Assembly (NCBI GenBank): GCA_022496805.1
Contig: CM040088.1
Coordinates: 10,695,001-10,759,000, forward strand
Source of the DNA: Pohlia nutans
Lineage: Eukaryota > Streptophyta > Bryopsida > Bryales > Mniaceae
Direction: 5' to 3'
Length of the DNA stretch: 64,000 nt
The notes under the pieces were generated by a model that made no database searches, was not told where the DNA came from, and was given only the letters and a program-made list of their open reading frames with translations. The position numbers and the translations under genes were made by a program. Shown piece after piece: positions 43,167-56,502 of this stretch (within the stretch, counting starts at the first letter, position 1; each line of letters opens with the position of its first letter).

Positions 43167-44396
43167 ACGTAAACATCACATGTGATAAACACACAATTAA
43201 AACACCCAACCCTATACAATAACCACGCCGATAAAACCATACTAAAAGAAATGGTGGAAATGATAAATAAGCGTACACAACCCACCACAATATACAAAGT
43301 AAAAGCACACGCTAAAATTAACGGAAATGAACAAGCATATCAACTCGCAAAAGATGGTACCAAGAAAAGAAACTACCAATTTGCCGCAAAACCACACAAA
43401 TTTGCACATACCACACCTTACTACTTCCAAAAAGACATATAGCCCGGTCCTAACAAAAGACCTGACAAAGGACCAGTTAGATGTTTAGATGAATACATAA
43501 AGAAATATGACCGAGAAAATAATCTAGAAATTTTGGCAGAAAACTTCCCCAACATCAACAAATGGACAATAAACCCATGTTATAGATAACGAAATATCCA
43601 ATGACTTTTGGAATAACCTAGAAATAACAGATTCAAAGAAAACAAGCATACTAAAATTTAGAACCGGCCAATACATGGGAAACGCTAGAAAACAATTAAT
43701 CTTCGGTATACAAAGATTCCCCTCAAAAACATGTCCCATTTGTAACTCACAAGATGCAGACACATGGCTACATGTACTCTTACTCTGCAAACAACACCAC
43801 ATACACGCACTAAGAACCAAAAGACACAACAAAGCAGTTTGGGAAATAAGAAAACTAATACTATCCTCGAACAAATCCAGATGCTAGTACACCCTCATGA
43901 ATGCGGGCACATTTAATAATAACCCACAAGAAAACACAGTCCCTCCATGGCTTTTACCATGTACTTGTGGTCAACAAAGATGTCAATGCAATGCCAGATT
44001 CAAACCAAATATACTATGCATTAAAGGCCTCTCATACCATAGTCCACCTCCACTAAATCCCGATGATAACGTAACCATACAATTTATAGAATTCACATAC
44101 ACAAACGATAGATTCTCACCAGAAACAATTGGCAAAAAATTCTAAAATACCAACCACTAATTAATAATACCATACAACAAGGTTGGCAAGTAGATCCAAT
44201 CATAGTCATCACAGCTGGAGCCAGAGGAACCACACACGCCCCCTCAATGAAACAACTAGAAACAAAATTTAACATTTGCGAAACCTCCATAAAACACACA
44301 TTTAAAACAATAAACACCATTGCCATACAATATGCTGGATCAATCCTTCTACATAAAAGACGTATAGAAAATAATCAACCAATACCAACAGAATAG
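43167..44396 (+). pseudogene. RNase H/restriction-like endonuclease LINE fragment, second-unit copy
   Basis: Counterpart of 5101-6330 with the same stops and one-base shift. The tail at 44397-44939 again contains the interleaved inverted repeats (44494-44504 with 44623-44633; 44538-44548 with 44642-44652). Confidence 0.7.
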
Positions 44397-45135
44397 TATA
44401 TTAAAAGAGGGAGGGTAGTGGTGAAAACCACTGCTAGCCACTCTTTTCAAACACTAGCTTAACACACACTTGTCTCAGGGGATAGATAGGGCCGGTTGGT
44501 TGGTACAACTTTCCTGCCATGATAACTCACTAGCAGTACCAAGTCATGTGTATTACACCACTGCTCAAACGAGCCCAATAAGAATCGAACCCGGACCACA
44601 CAAATGTGATACAACGCCGTTCACCAACCAACCAAAGAACTCATGACTTGGTGATATTACTCAACTCAAAACATACCTTTATTCAAACTAGTACCCAACC
44701 ATTGGTACCTTGTTACTGTATTATGTTACTGTTACTGTTTTTTGTTACTGTTACTATAGTGTCCATCCTCGAAAGGGGAGAGTAGTATTGTCCCAATGTC
44801 CCCTTGTTCGGTGGGCACCGGGTCATTGGCATAACGAACGGACACTTTATTCACGCTGGCCTTGAGATAGGGTCGGAGTTTCTATCTATCTATCTGGGGT
44901 GGGTGGAGGAGAAATTTTAATGGGGTTCCAATATGCTCGCCCTCGGTAAAAGGTGCCTTTCTATGACAGCTGGCATGCCCTCGGTGAAGGGTGCCTGTAC
45001 TGTACACCGTATGCTCTTTACACAGGCTCGTAGGATTGTGACTGAGGTGGACGCTTTGCTCGGGTTTGTGGAAGCATTGCAATATTTAGCTTGTTGCAAG
45101 ATATTGTACACTAGTATGCACTGGATCATAATTAA

Positions 45136-45936
45136 CCCTTTAGTGCCCAGGTAACCACTAAGTGGTCACTAGATCACTAGAAAATGAAATGCTGGAAAAT
45201 CTGTGAACCATCTCAGTCCGATGTTTGAAGTTCAGATGTGCAACTTTTGATTTTGCAGATGATGCAAAAAGAAAATTTGAAATCTGACTTTCTTAGCTAT
45301 CCAAATACCTACGTACAAAACACCAAAATACTGCAAATACCTCAAAATACAGCAAATACTTACAAATACAACACACGTACTATGTGGTATTTCTTGTGTT
45401 TGCAAGTTTTTTATCTTGTATTTTTTTTTGGATTGTGTTCTCTTATTCATGTTCCATTAGTGTATGTAGTTTGATCTTCATCAATGTACCAACTCCTTTC
45501 TTATTTTCACGTATAAATTTTTGTCCTAAACCGTACATGGATAAGTCACTCTCACTTATAAAATTCACAATAATTATGTATGAGTTTGTTCTTGACATGA
45601 AAGATTGCAATGAAGAGGTGTTGACACAGGCCATTGCTGAACATCTTCACTTTTATTTTTGAAAATTTAACCCAAACTCTATTTAACCTTGAAGTCACAC
45701 ACCCCCGAAAATCTCATTTTTGAATGTGCATTATACGGTTCAAAGACATACTATAATCTTCCAATCCAACGGTCCGATCTTACCAAGATTTAGCCGACAC
45801 TTGTTTCATTAAGCTATGCTTACATTCCTACAGTTGGATACTATTAATAGTATCCCTAATTTCAACAGAGAGAGTTTTGAAGAAACACCACCCAAAAAAC
45901 TGTGGTTTCTGCAGAACCACCCTGGGCACTAAAGGG
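45136..45936. mobile_element. piggyBac-like MITE (first family), second-unit copy
   Basis: Counterpart of 7070-7870, with both TTAA flanks and both termini intact. Confidence 0.85.
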
Positions 45937-47056
45937 TTAAGGTGTCCTTTGAGGGACAAATAAAAAGCAAACGTGGGGACGACGACTTCCTTGCGCTCCA
46001 ATCAGTACTTTGATATTTATTGAGACTCTTGTCTAGTCACTCAGAATATGTTATTTTGTATCCATGGAGGAGCTGGTTCCAACTGGAACTGTACAGTACA
46101 CTACTGTTTACCGACTGGAATTTGGAACTTGGAAGAATTAACTTGCCGATCGATTCCTGAGGCCATCGTCATCAGTTATTAGTACCCTCATATATAGAAC
46201 TACTGGACCTTGATCAACACTGATTTCTGATACACTGTTCGTTAACTTTTTTAAATGCTGACTGCAAGAGCAAAAACCAAGAGCTGACTGGATATTTGAT
46301 TGCATGCTGACTGTAAAGGTAAAATCAAGAGCTACCTACATGCAGTGACGAGATCCTCTCATCGAAAACGATTCGGCTACGAGCACAATGGTGATCATCA
46401 TGAGGTTTGCATGACTCTGAGGTGCTATAATTTTGGACTAGGTAATTCAAAAGCAGGCAAGATGTACTATGGGCTATAACCACAGGTCACGACCTACCAA
46501 GCCATGGCAACGGCGAGAGAGGCACTGGCCTGCGATTGTCTCCCATAGTCTTGCCTGCTTTTGAATTACTGAACATAATCTCAATGCAAGTCATTTCTGG
46601 AGAGCCATTGGTCTCAAGATCAATGCGGTAGTTTCAGAACAAAAAAGCAAAGACAAAGTGAAGTTTCAAAGCATACATGTAGAGTCCAAACAGTGAGTTA
46701 GGCTTGCTTCTTGCTCTCCGGCATTATCAGTTCTAATCCCTCTCCTGTAGCCCAATGGTATCTTGACACAATAGCAAGAAGAGGCTGCATTGAGATTATG
46801 TGGACACATGTTGTAGACAGTCTTAATATATGTTTCATAGGGGTTGACATTTGCATCACCTGGAGAAAGATAATATTTTTATTTTTTATTTTAAATTAAA
46901 ATCCTCTTCCATACAAGGAATTAGGCTACAACGTATCAAACAATAATAGAGTGAGCTAACTCAAATTACTTGCAAACAGAAACTAGAAACATGAATCAAA
47001 AGCAGTTGTTATGACAGGGGCATTGTTACTGGCTAATAAAAGACTGAGACCGTAGT
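45937..47056. other. 3' flank of the intact NCWDYA gene
   Basis: Counterpart of 7871-8990. It contains the hairpin at 46442-46569 and the exon-like block at 46666-46859. No other gene seen. Confidence 0.6.
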
Positions 47057-48349
47057 TTAGAGACCCATATATGCCGCCACAGTCTTCGCAACGTTTTGCA
47101 TTTTCTTGTTGTTCAGATTGACTTCCAGATTGTCATGCTCTGAGATGAATCTGGCCTTCTCCTCCGCACTAATACCATAGACCTCGGCGCACTTCATGGC
47201 CAGCCACTTTGTTGTTTTGGTTGCATAGTCCCAGCAATTGGCGTTTCGTAAGCTGTAATCAGGATTCACTTCCTTCAAAATGGCGAGGATAGAATCCAGG
47301 GGGATAAAATGCTTCTGTCCACACTTGATGTCGTACAGTTTGGTTTTGTCGTTCAGAAGGAAGCCTGCTTCATCAGCGGTTTTGTACGAGATGTAGATTC
47401 CAGCTTTGCCAAGTTTGCCACCTGCGACCAGTTTCTCAGCTAAAATGTAGAATTTTTTGCTACTCGGATCTCCTGGTTGGAGCTCCAGAACGAGGTAGTC
47501 ATGGTTAATCACACCCCGCTCCTTCATCTGCGTCATGTGCACACAAAAATATACATGCACATAACCCATCGTTAAGTCAAATTCTGATAAATACTGAACA
47601 TGTGCTTAACCCCGAAAGGACCAACTCTGTCTATTGTATACTTTGTACGGCAAAGTTTAAATTAATACTCCTTTTGTGCACTCACGTATACTTTCACAAA
47701 TTTAACATAGTGCACCTGCCGGGCAAGACTCTAGATCCAACATTATACCGGAAGGATACAAATGAATAACTTCACAGGCCTGTATAAATATTCGGACAAC
47801 ACTATGGACATTTATATATGTATGCAATGCAATTCATATATCATGTGAATTCATGTCAGATGGCGGCCACATGACCACAGAGTGGCTCTGAAATTGAGAT
47901 AGATTTGTAGAGAAGATGAAACAATCATGGCGATCGTGCACTAGGAGACTCACCTGCTGGATTTCCTCGACGTCTGCGTCCGAAAGGTCCGCCTTCCCGC
48001 TGTCTTTCTTGAGTCTGTCCTTGTTCAACTGATCTCCCTCCAACCTGCTCTGACAGTAATTTATCGTAACAAGAGCGAGTTTGGGGTCCTTACGCAGGGC
48101 CTCAAACTCATCATCTCCAAGATCACCCCTGATCGTATCAGACCTGACTCCTTTGTGGACGTCATCCTGTGTCAGTCCTTTGCGAACAGCCGCTGCCACG
48201 TTCACGGAGTCTACTGCCAACTTGGCAAAGTTCCTGCTCTGGTGATGAGAGTAGAGCGAGGAGGCCCTCTGGAGTGACTCTAAACTACCCGAAGATGATA
48301 TCGAGGATGAGCTCCCCTTCGAGATTGATGCAAAGTATGAATCAGCCAT
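47057..48349 (-). CDS. NCWDYA-family gene, intact minus-strand copy (two exons)
   Basis: Exon 1 48349-47954 (132 codons, ATG at 48347-48349) ends CAGCAG|GTGAGT. The 426-base intron (47528-47953) ends GACGCAG. Exon 2 47527-47057 gives 156 residues and a TAA. Total 288 residues. The N terminus is Ser-rich (residues 1-35), followed by a helical region (SDTIRGDLGDDEFEAL...INYCQSRLEGDQL). The C-terminal domain has VINHDYLVLELQP, FYILAEK, AGIYISYK, KCGQKHF and NANCWDYATKTTKWL. Candidate active residues, shared with the paralogue, are His141, His205 and Cys230. The 89-residue His-to-Cys spacing and the Asn-Cys helix start recall LRAT/HRASLS and NlpC/P60 enzymes, which is an inference. No signal peptide or membrane segment. 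It is head to head with 50186-51346 and is the only minus copy here without a lesion. Confidence 0.85.
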
Positions 48350-50185
48350 GGTTCAAGGGGAAATAGCAGCAAAAGCTCGAGCTACACTGAGATTGATTTC
48401 ACTGATTCAGTGGTTTAGGGGCGGTTTACACTATGGACCAAGAGCCATGACCATGGAATTCTAAAATCTTTGATTGGCTCAAAAAGAGCTCTTGGTCCCA
48501 TTTGGCTTTACACTACCTTGAAAAAAGGAGAATGACCACTAACTTTGAGGTCCCCAAAAATGCTAAAATTTCCCAAATGGATAATGTTTTCATGGTCTCC
48601 TTGATTATAGTTGAGTCGAAGCAAATGCCTCGACTCAACTATAATCTAGGAGACCATGGGGCTCAAAAATCATTGATTGGCTAATGTTCAATTATTTAAA
48701 GAGAAAGGAGGAAAAGGGGGAGGTTAAAAGAGTGAATGATGAGCTTAAACTTGTCCCGGTCTAAATCCACTTTACACTACAAAGAGTGACCAAGTCATTT
48801 AAAATTGCATTTTTGATTTTTCATGGTCACGGCTCTTGACCAAGAGCCATGACCATGAAAATGATTTAATTTTCTTGATCATGGCTCTTGGTCCATAGTG
48901 TGAACCGCCCCTTATATACCTTACTCAACTTCGTCTGTGAGGTGCACGCGGTGTCGCGGTACGTTACCATATTGACCAACATTTCTCCACGAGCCGTCAA
49001 GTCATATCTATTTTTGTGCGAAAAAAAACACAGGTTTAAATAAGCTAGAGTTGGCGGAGCATCACAACTCTGACATCAATTCCTACCGCCTCGGCCCTCG
49101 AATCTGGAACCCAGATCCATAGCAGCCGGAGGAAAGGCCCAAATTCGTAATGGGATGCAGCTCACAGAATGCTGACTTGGTACAGACAACCGAGAATAGT
49201 TTGGTACAGACGTACAGACCACCGCTATAAAAACTATAAGTTAATAGTTTGAACTTTGCTTCGGGAGCGCGCTGTGATCCACTACTGTACCGACGTACTG
49301 TTTTCCCAATTTATTTTTATTTTTATTTTGGAACAAATGAAACTAAACTGAAGCTTCAATACTTTTTTTTGCCATCAAAATAGACGTTTTTTGAGTTTTC
49401 TTTGAGTTTAGAGACCACCAAGCTCTTACACACTTAATAATGAGAGACCACCAAATTCTTCCATTGATACCTTTTAACTATTTGGAGTGATGGAATAAGA
49501 GTATATTAAAGCAAAATCCATGGGATCTTATTCAAACTCGAGGTGAGTACACGGAACCAGCACCGAGCCCAGTCAAGAAGGAGCCCTGAAACTCAACATG
49601 TTTTCCCAAATTCTGTGTAGAAACTTTGATTCCAGTACTCCGGGGCCATCATTATGTGGAATCTTTTTTCAGGACTCTTTGTTTTAATTTATTTATCTTA
49701 TTCTGGTCAAAACCATCGATGACCTATTAGGCAGAGTGTCTTACGACTCTGTGTACATCGGACTGAGTTATTCTCCTCATTTTTCATTAAAGAGCACCCT
49801 CCCGCTTTCTAATGAAAAAAAGAGTATATGATGTACAGTCAGCGGGTTAACAGCTGAGAGTATAGGTTGCTCACTGTTGTCTTCAAAATTACAGTTGCAA
49901 AGGGACTCCGAACTGCTGACCTAGCTTAGATCTGCGGGAAGAAGAAGAAGAAGACCCTAACTTCCGTACTTAGCTTTGTTCTTGTCATTTTACTGATAAA
50001 CATGTCATCTTTTCTACCAAGGCAAAGAGGTGGGCAGCTTTGGCTTGCAAAGGTAGACCACTAGAGTTCAACTTCGTCTTTACTTGCAGTAACAATTCTT
50101 ACCGACAAACTCTGATGATTTAGATTTCTAGTTTTTCTTGTCCCGAGGGGATTAGTCGCCAGTTATTTAAAACGACAAAAGAATC
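48350..50185. promoter_or_regulatory. Shared intergenic region of the second divergent gene pair
   Basis: Counterpart of 10305-12140, including MITE C. The spacing and the GAA run before the plus start are kept. Here both flanking genes look intact, so this is the better copy for testing bidirectional transcription. Confidence 0.45.
48418..48911. mobile_element. MITE C, second-unit copy
   Basis: Counterpart of 10373-10866, with TTA duplications, 33-base termini and both internal foldbacks retained. Confidence 0.85.
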
Positions 50186-51346
50186 ATGATGTCAAGCTCA
50201 GGCGTTACTAAGCTGATAGGCCGCGGTGTGTACAACACATTTCGGAAGGCGGCGAAGATACCTGTCGACATTGATCGTCATCTTTTGCATGGAGAGAATA
50301 CGGTCCTGAAAGGGTCAGTGTACGACCGTGTCGAAGGAGAAATTGGAGAGGAGGCGTTCAAAGAACTGTGTCAAGACGATGCTCTTGTACTCGAGACGAT
50401 TTTCTACTGCCAAGAGGAGCTACATTCGCTTGGCAAATCTTTGCAGGCATCTCGAAAACTTCTGAATTCCAGTTTTGACGAAAATGAGCAGGTACTGCAT
50501 GCTCACAACCTCGGTGTGATTAATTGCTGCTGCTTCTTAACGTTGTTAGCTTCCTCATTCAGAAAATTTTCATAGGAATAGTGAACAACGTGCTACTTGC
50601 TCCCTTGCCATTACAGTAAGTCCTTGGAACCGTGATTCAAGACCTTATAAAATCGTTACATTAGAATGGTTTACAAATTAAACTATGGTTATCATATATC
50701 AAACTAGTTCTTTCCACATTTAAAAAATATTATATATATAGGTATATATATAACCATTTTGATATATGTAACCATTTAAAAAAATATTATATAGTATGCA
50801 TTCTTTTGTAAAGTCGAGATTATCGATGGTGGTGGTATGGAAGTGCAGAAGAAGAGGCTGATTAACCACGACTTCCTCGTGTTGAAGCTCCAACCTGAGA
50901 AGCAGAATGAGCCTGCATTCTACATTAAGGCTGAAAAAGTAGCTGGTGGGGACGATGACAAAGGGAAGCCAGCTACAGCAGGTATTTACATCTCCGTTCA
51001 CGAAGGGCTGAACGATCAGGACATGGAACGCAGATGTTGTCTTCATAGGATTGAATGTGGCAGTATTCATGTTAGTCTTGACAAAATCATCGCCGTTCTG
51101 AAGAAGAAAGATCCAAATTATGATAGACGGGACGAGAATTGCTGGGACTATGCCAGGAAGACCACCGAGTGGCTGCTGGAAGCATGCAAGAAGGCCTTAG
51201 CCACTGAAAAATGTGATGAGTATCGGAGGTTGCACTGGGAATTGGAGCACTTGGAAATCAATCTCGTCAAGAAGCATGCTGTCAACACAGTCGATAGGGC
51301 GGTGAAGTATGCAAAAACCCATGTGTGGGATAAATTGAAGTCCTAG
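50186..51346 (+). CDS. NCWDYA-family gene, plus-strand paralogue, second-unit copy
   Basis: Exon 1 50186-50491 and exon 2 50849-51346, encoding the same 267-residue product as 12141-13301, with the INHDFLVLKLQP, GSIH and NCWDYARKTTEWL motifs. Both copies of this paralogue are unbroken, in contrast to the minus-strand genes, where two of three complete copies carry lesions. Confidence 0.8.
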
Positions 51347-51442
51347 TGAACTAGGACGCATCAATTAATGCAGGCATTTCAAATTTGACCTGCTGATGAA
51401 TGCATGCTGTGGGATGAGAGGCAGGTGCCACATGAGACTTCA

Positions 51443-51685
51443 CTACATCTCTTTGCATAGCTTGTGAGATAAATTTCCAAAATAGTGAGCCTGATCAACC
51501 ACATTAATTGTGTAAGGTGCTGTATCAAATGTACTTGAGAAATGAGAAGTACGTGCTGCACGACCAGTTAAATATATTCTGAAATTATGCTCAGGCTGAC
51601 CGGTCTTCCCAGGCTGGTTTAGAACTAAAAAAACATTGTATTGTTGCGTAAGTAGTGTTTGCCTTGAACCCTGAATCCTTGGCAC
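51443..51685 (-). other. Coding-like antisense fragment, second-unit copy
   Basis: Counterpart of 13398-13640. The 80-codon frame is unchanged. Family not recognised. Confidence 0.3.
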
Positions 51686-52290
51686 ACGCTTAAACGGCTA
51701 AATAAAACTATGGATAGATGCGTGGTTTCTCACTCTGTTCATTGTGCTTTTCACCGTACGCGCTAGTCCTACGTGACGATGAATCGTACTCACCAAATCC
51801 AACTAAAAAATTGGTGAGTGCGAAGTGGCGCCGTTTGATTCAGTGAAAAGCGACAGCTTCTCCTTGTAGTGCATTCTGTGGTCAATTTGTTGTTTCGCTA
51901 CTCAGAGAGCTACGTTGTGGCACTCCTTGCCACGCATATCTCGGACGCGGATTCATGGGTGTTGGGCGGCGACATCAACATGGTCGAGCATGAAGATGAT
52001 TGCACCGGCACTCCGAATAAACTCTCAGAGGAAGAAACAAGATGGTTGAAACAAGATGATTCTCAAACCTGGCCTAGATGATACCTAGCACAGTGACGAC
52101 TACTCACATTTTGGCTTGCTTCTTTTTTCCTAGTCGAACAAACAAGAAGGCCAATCACATAGCATAGCTCGATTAGACAGGTTTTATGTGGAGTATTGGG
52201 GATGTAATCAAGGTGGAAAAATCAAGTACCTAGACGGCCACAATACACTCTCTAACCACTTTCCGGTATCCCTCCATATCCGTAAGAAAA

Positions 52291-52416
52291 TTTGCCCGCC
52301 CTGTTTTTAGTCCTTAGTGTCGTTGTGGTCCCCGCCCAGGCCACCTGTGACTGGGTGCTATTTTTTGTGTCTATTGCAATGAAATTCTATTTCATTTGTG
52401 TCAAAATATATATACA
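52291..52416 (+). mobile_element. Nested LINE tail, second-unit copy
   Basis: Counterpart of 14246-14371, flanked by the same CGTAAGAAAA direct repeats. Confidence 0.8.
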
Positions 52417-54715
52417 CGTAAGAAAAGTAGACTAAATAATGGGGACCGTCAATTTAGATTCAACCTCTCCTTCTTGGAGGATGAATCCATTCTAAATTAA
52501 CTCCGTGACCACTGTCAATCCAAGCCCCGGCCTTCTTCGGATAGTGGTGGTTGGTCACTTTGGGTGACCAGAGCTCTCCTCAAAGTCAAACTCTTCTGCC
52601 GGCAAGAGGGCAGAACCCGGGCAAACCTTCGTCGTGAGAAAGAGAAACAATTGAGGAACATGGCTTAGCAACTCAACGACTATTAGAGGCTCTATCCAGC
52701 GACATCACGCTCCAAGACCGACTCTTTGCAGCCACACAAGAGCTCACAGAGAAAGAATAGAGTGACGCACAGTAGGCCAACATTCTCTCTTTGGCCTAGT
52801 GGTCTCAGATTGATAGTCGGATGGACGGAGCCTTTTTTGCTAGGTTCGGGAATCCCAAAGCAAAACTCCAATCCAACTCCTCATAGGACACGACGGGTAG
52901 GAATGTTCCTCAAATGAGGAAATGGCGTCATATGCCAACTCCTACCATCAAGTGCTTTTCGCAACAGAAGGCGTCTCAGGGAATGTGAGCATGCCCGACT
53001 TCATTGTTGGAGACAAATTCTACGCTTAGTAACCCCGGTGATGAATTTGAAGCTCACCAAGGCTATTGACTTGGAAAAAGATCTTGAAGCCTTCAAAGCC
53101 CTCCCCTCAAATAAGGCTCGAGGGCCCGATGGCTTTCCCTTTGAGGTTTTTGTCAAGCTTTGGGACTCACTAGGTGCAGACCTGCTTGAAGTCTTCACAA
53201 AGGCACTACACCAAGGAGTCCTTTGCAGAGAACTCAATACAATACAAGAATCCTATGCATTATTTCCAAGGGTGGCATTAAACCCAACATCAAAAACTGG
53301 AGACCAAATACTCTTTTACGAATGGTTTACAAGATCCTAGCGAAGCTTATGACTAAGCGAGTCCAACCAATGCTTAACTCCTTGATTAGACCCAACCAAA
53401 ATGGCTTCTTGAAAGATTTTAGCATTGTAGACAATGTCTTTCTGGCTATTAAACTACAGATTGGACTATCGAGTCTAATCAACAGATGGTCATTCTTCTT
53501 CTCGATTTTGAGAAAGTTTATTACATAGTAAAATGAGATTTTCTCGAAGGTACCATGCATGCGATGGGGTTTGATCCAACTTGAACCAAATGGACACGCG
53601 CTCTTTATATAGACTCTTGGTGCGCGGTTGGCCTAAATGGCACAACTAATGAAACTTTCAAGTTCTCTAGGTCCATTCGGCAAGGTTGCCCCTTAGCACC
53701 CTTTCTCTTTCTAGCAAATTGCCTAGGACATGTTCTAGAAAATGTTCTAGAAAATGACCCGCTAGTTGAAGGCATCTCCTTACCCAACTCTAGAGAACTT
53801 CTCATAGATTGTGAGTTTGCTAATAAAATTAATCTCTATCTTGTTGGTAATCTCCAAAACCTCATCAATGTCAAAGTTGCTTTGTCTCTTTTTTCGCTTG
53901 CTTTTGGGGCCCAAATTAATTGGGATAAATCCAGTCTATTTGGATCTCCAATAAGCCTCGACCTTTTGACTAGGCCTTGAGGACAGCCTCAAATGAATAA
54001 GGCCATGAGAGATGACCAAATATTTAGGCTTTATGATAGGTTTCCAAGTCTCTAATAACGATAGATTCAGTACAGTGCTTTCAGCTCTGCACAAAAAGTT
54101 AACCTATTGGAGCACAACTCATTTGTGCATTGCTAGCATGATACTTGTAGCCAACCAAGTCCTCTTTGCGTCCATTTGGTATGTGGCTTCTTGTTAGAAC
54201 CCTCACATGCGATCAATAGGTCAAGTAAAAGCCCCAATTTGCAATTACATTTGGTCTGGTAACGACAACACGAAGAATCAAAGGACTAAAGTCGCTTGGA
54301 ACTCACTCATCTTGCCTCAAAGCCTTGGGAGCCTCAAACTCCTAGACTCGGAACTCCAAATCCATGCTCCCTTAGTCCATGTTCATCATAAGTTCAATGC
54401 TAGACCTAGGCCCTCGGCGAACGCTTATGCTCTACCGCATATCTAGCATTCGCCCCCAAAAAGGAGGCATTTGGCCTCCTCATCTCCACTTTATTCTATA
54501 TGCGAGCACTATGTATGACTCATGCTCGCGACTCTGATGGGGCATATAGAAGGTTTGGATCCGCATTCAACACCACTTGACTTTCCAAAAGCCCAAGACT
54601 TTGGAAGCGATTGGTCGTCAATCTCTCTTTTGGAATGGGGAGCGATGCAATTCCGAAGATCAAATGTTTGGAAATTTGGCCTATGCATTTGGTTGCAACT
54701 GGGCACGTAAGCACA

Positions 54716-55014
54716 TCATCATAAACTTAAGAAGTCATGTTTTTGCAATGCTTTACGTATGCTGTTGAGATGAAGAGGGGTGATTACGTTCGACATACAT
54801 TTTATATGTGTTTATTGTATAAAAAACGTAGGAACGACATATTATAAACATGAAAAAACATATCATGATAAAATTTACATGTTTGTAATATGTTCTTTGT
54901 ATGTTTTTTCTATGATAAACATATGTAAAACGTATGTCGAATGTAATCACCCATGTTCATCTCAACAACATACAAAAAACATTGCAAAAACATGACTTCC
55001 TAAGTTTGTGATGA
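54716..55014. mobile_element. Foldback element D1, second-unit copy
   Basis: Counterpart of 16671-16969, with both long arms retained. Confidence 0.75.
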
Positions 55015-55215
55015 TACACCAAATTCGAGACCTTTGGAACGACCAACGTCAAGGCTAGAAGACAACCAAAGATTTCAACACAATTCTAGGCCGGAGTTTC
55101 ACAATCCAACGCCTCATTCAACTCATCACCTTTATCCCGCATGATTGGTGTCTACGTGGCCAAAGTCCCATTTGATGAAAACGAATAGGTGGCCTCCATC
55201 TCACTAGCTCACTTA

Positions 55216-55508
55216 TCACAAACTTAGGAAGTCGTGTTTTTGCAATGTCTTAAGTATGTTGTTAAGATGAACAAGGGTGATTACGTTCGACATACGTTTT
55301 ACATATGTTTATTGTGAAAAAAACGTACGAATGACATATTACAAACATGTAAATTTTATCATGATGTGTTTTTTCATGTTTGTAATATGTCGTTCGTACG
55401 TTTTTTATACGATAAACATATGTAAAATGTATGTCAAACGTAATCACCCATGTTCATCTCAACAACATACGTAAAACATTGCAAAAACATGACTTGCTAA
55501 GTTTGTGA
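55216..55508. mobile_element. Foldback element D2, second-unit copy
   Basis: Counterpart of 17171-17463, with both long arms retained. Confidence 0.75.
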
Positions 55509-56502
55509 TTCTCGCGATATTCGTGAAGTTTTCCAAATCAGAAATCCACCATACCAAGGTGTTTTGTTCTCACAAATAGCAACTAACTTCTTCATGAACA
55601 CCGACTCAGTTTTGCAGGATCTCTCGGTCAAGCACCTCTACAAGCTTTGTGTAACTACCACAACCGGTGACCTGAAATCGATTGCTACCAACCCGGTCGA
55701 CCACTCTGGCAATGTTTGGATGATGGGCTTGGTCCGATCCCTGGCCATTGATCCGATGGAATGGACTTGGAGCGCGATTCCAAATCTTTTTTCAACTACT
55801 CCGAACGTATGGGCTACCGCATCGACATGGCAGGGAAGGTGCAGCGCAGCAGGTTACAAGTCAAACACAACGTGTTGGAATTCACAGAAGAAGAATCCCA
55901 GCATGCTGTCAATGACACAAAATCAAACCGGCAAAACTCCAATTTTTCTCGTGGCAATTTAACTCTAGAGTGTTCTCTATGGCAGTTGGGCACACATCAT
56001 GGACTTCCCCAGCACTTGCGCTTGTTGCGCATCAAGTCTCCTAGAATCCCTGGAACACTTGTTTATAGAGTGCAAATTTGCCAGACATATCTGGAACCGC
56101 GTAGCTAGCATCCGATCAGCTTATTGGATTGGTTTCACTCTTTCAAAAATAAATAATATAATATAATATAAATAGATAAATTGTAACTCAAACAGAGATC
56201 CGAAAATGTTAAATGTAGGCTCAACCAAATCACTTTTGAAGATCTTTGCTCAAATTTTAATTGTGGGACCTCATTGTATTTGTTCCCAAATCAAATAATT
56301 TTTAGATTTTAAAAAATAATAAAATCAAATAAAATTAAAAATCAAACTTAGCATAATCCAAACCAAAATAAAAACACACGTTGACTTCAATAATTGGAGA
56401 GGAAGCTTCTATAAAATAACCATCTAAAATTGTTTAGAAAATCAAAAAAATAATAACAGAGAAAACCCAAAAGTCGTCTAGCCTAAATGCTCGGGGAATT
56501 AA

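Larger units (their letters stand above)
51867..56150 (+). pseudogene. L1-like LINE, second-unit copy
   Basis: Counterpart of 13822-18105, with the same stops, the FANK replacement of YADD, and the same nested insertions. A few new substitutions are present (for example near 55650 and 55733). Confidence 0.88.
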
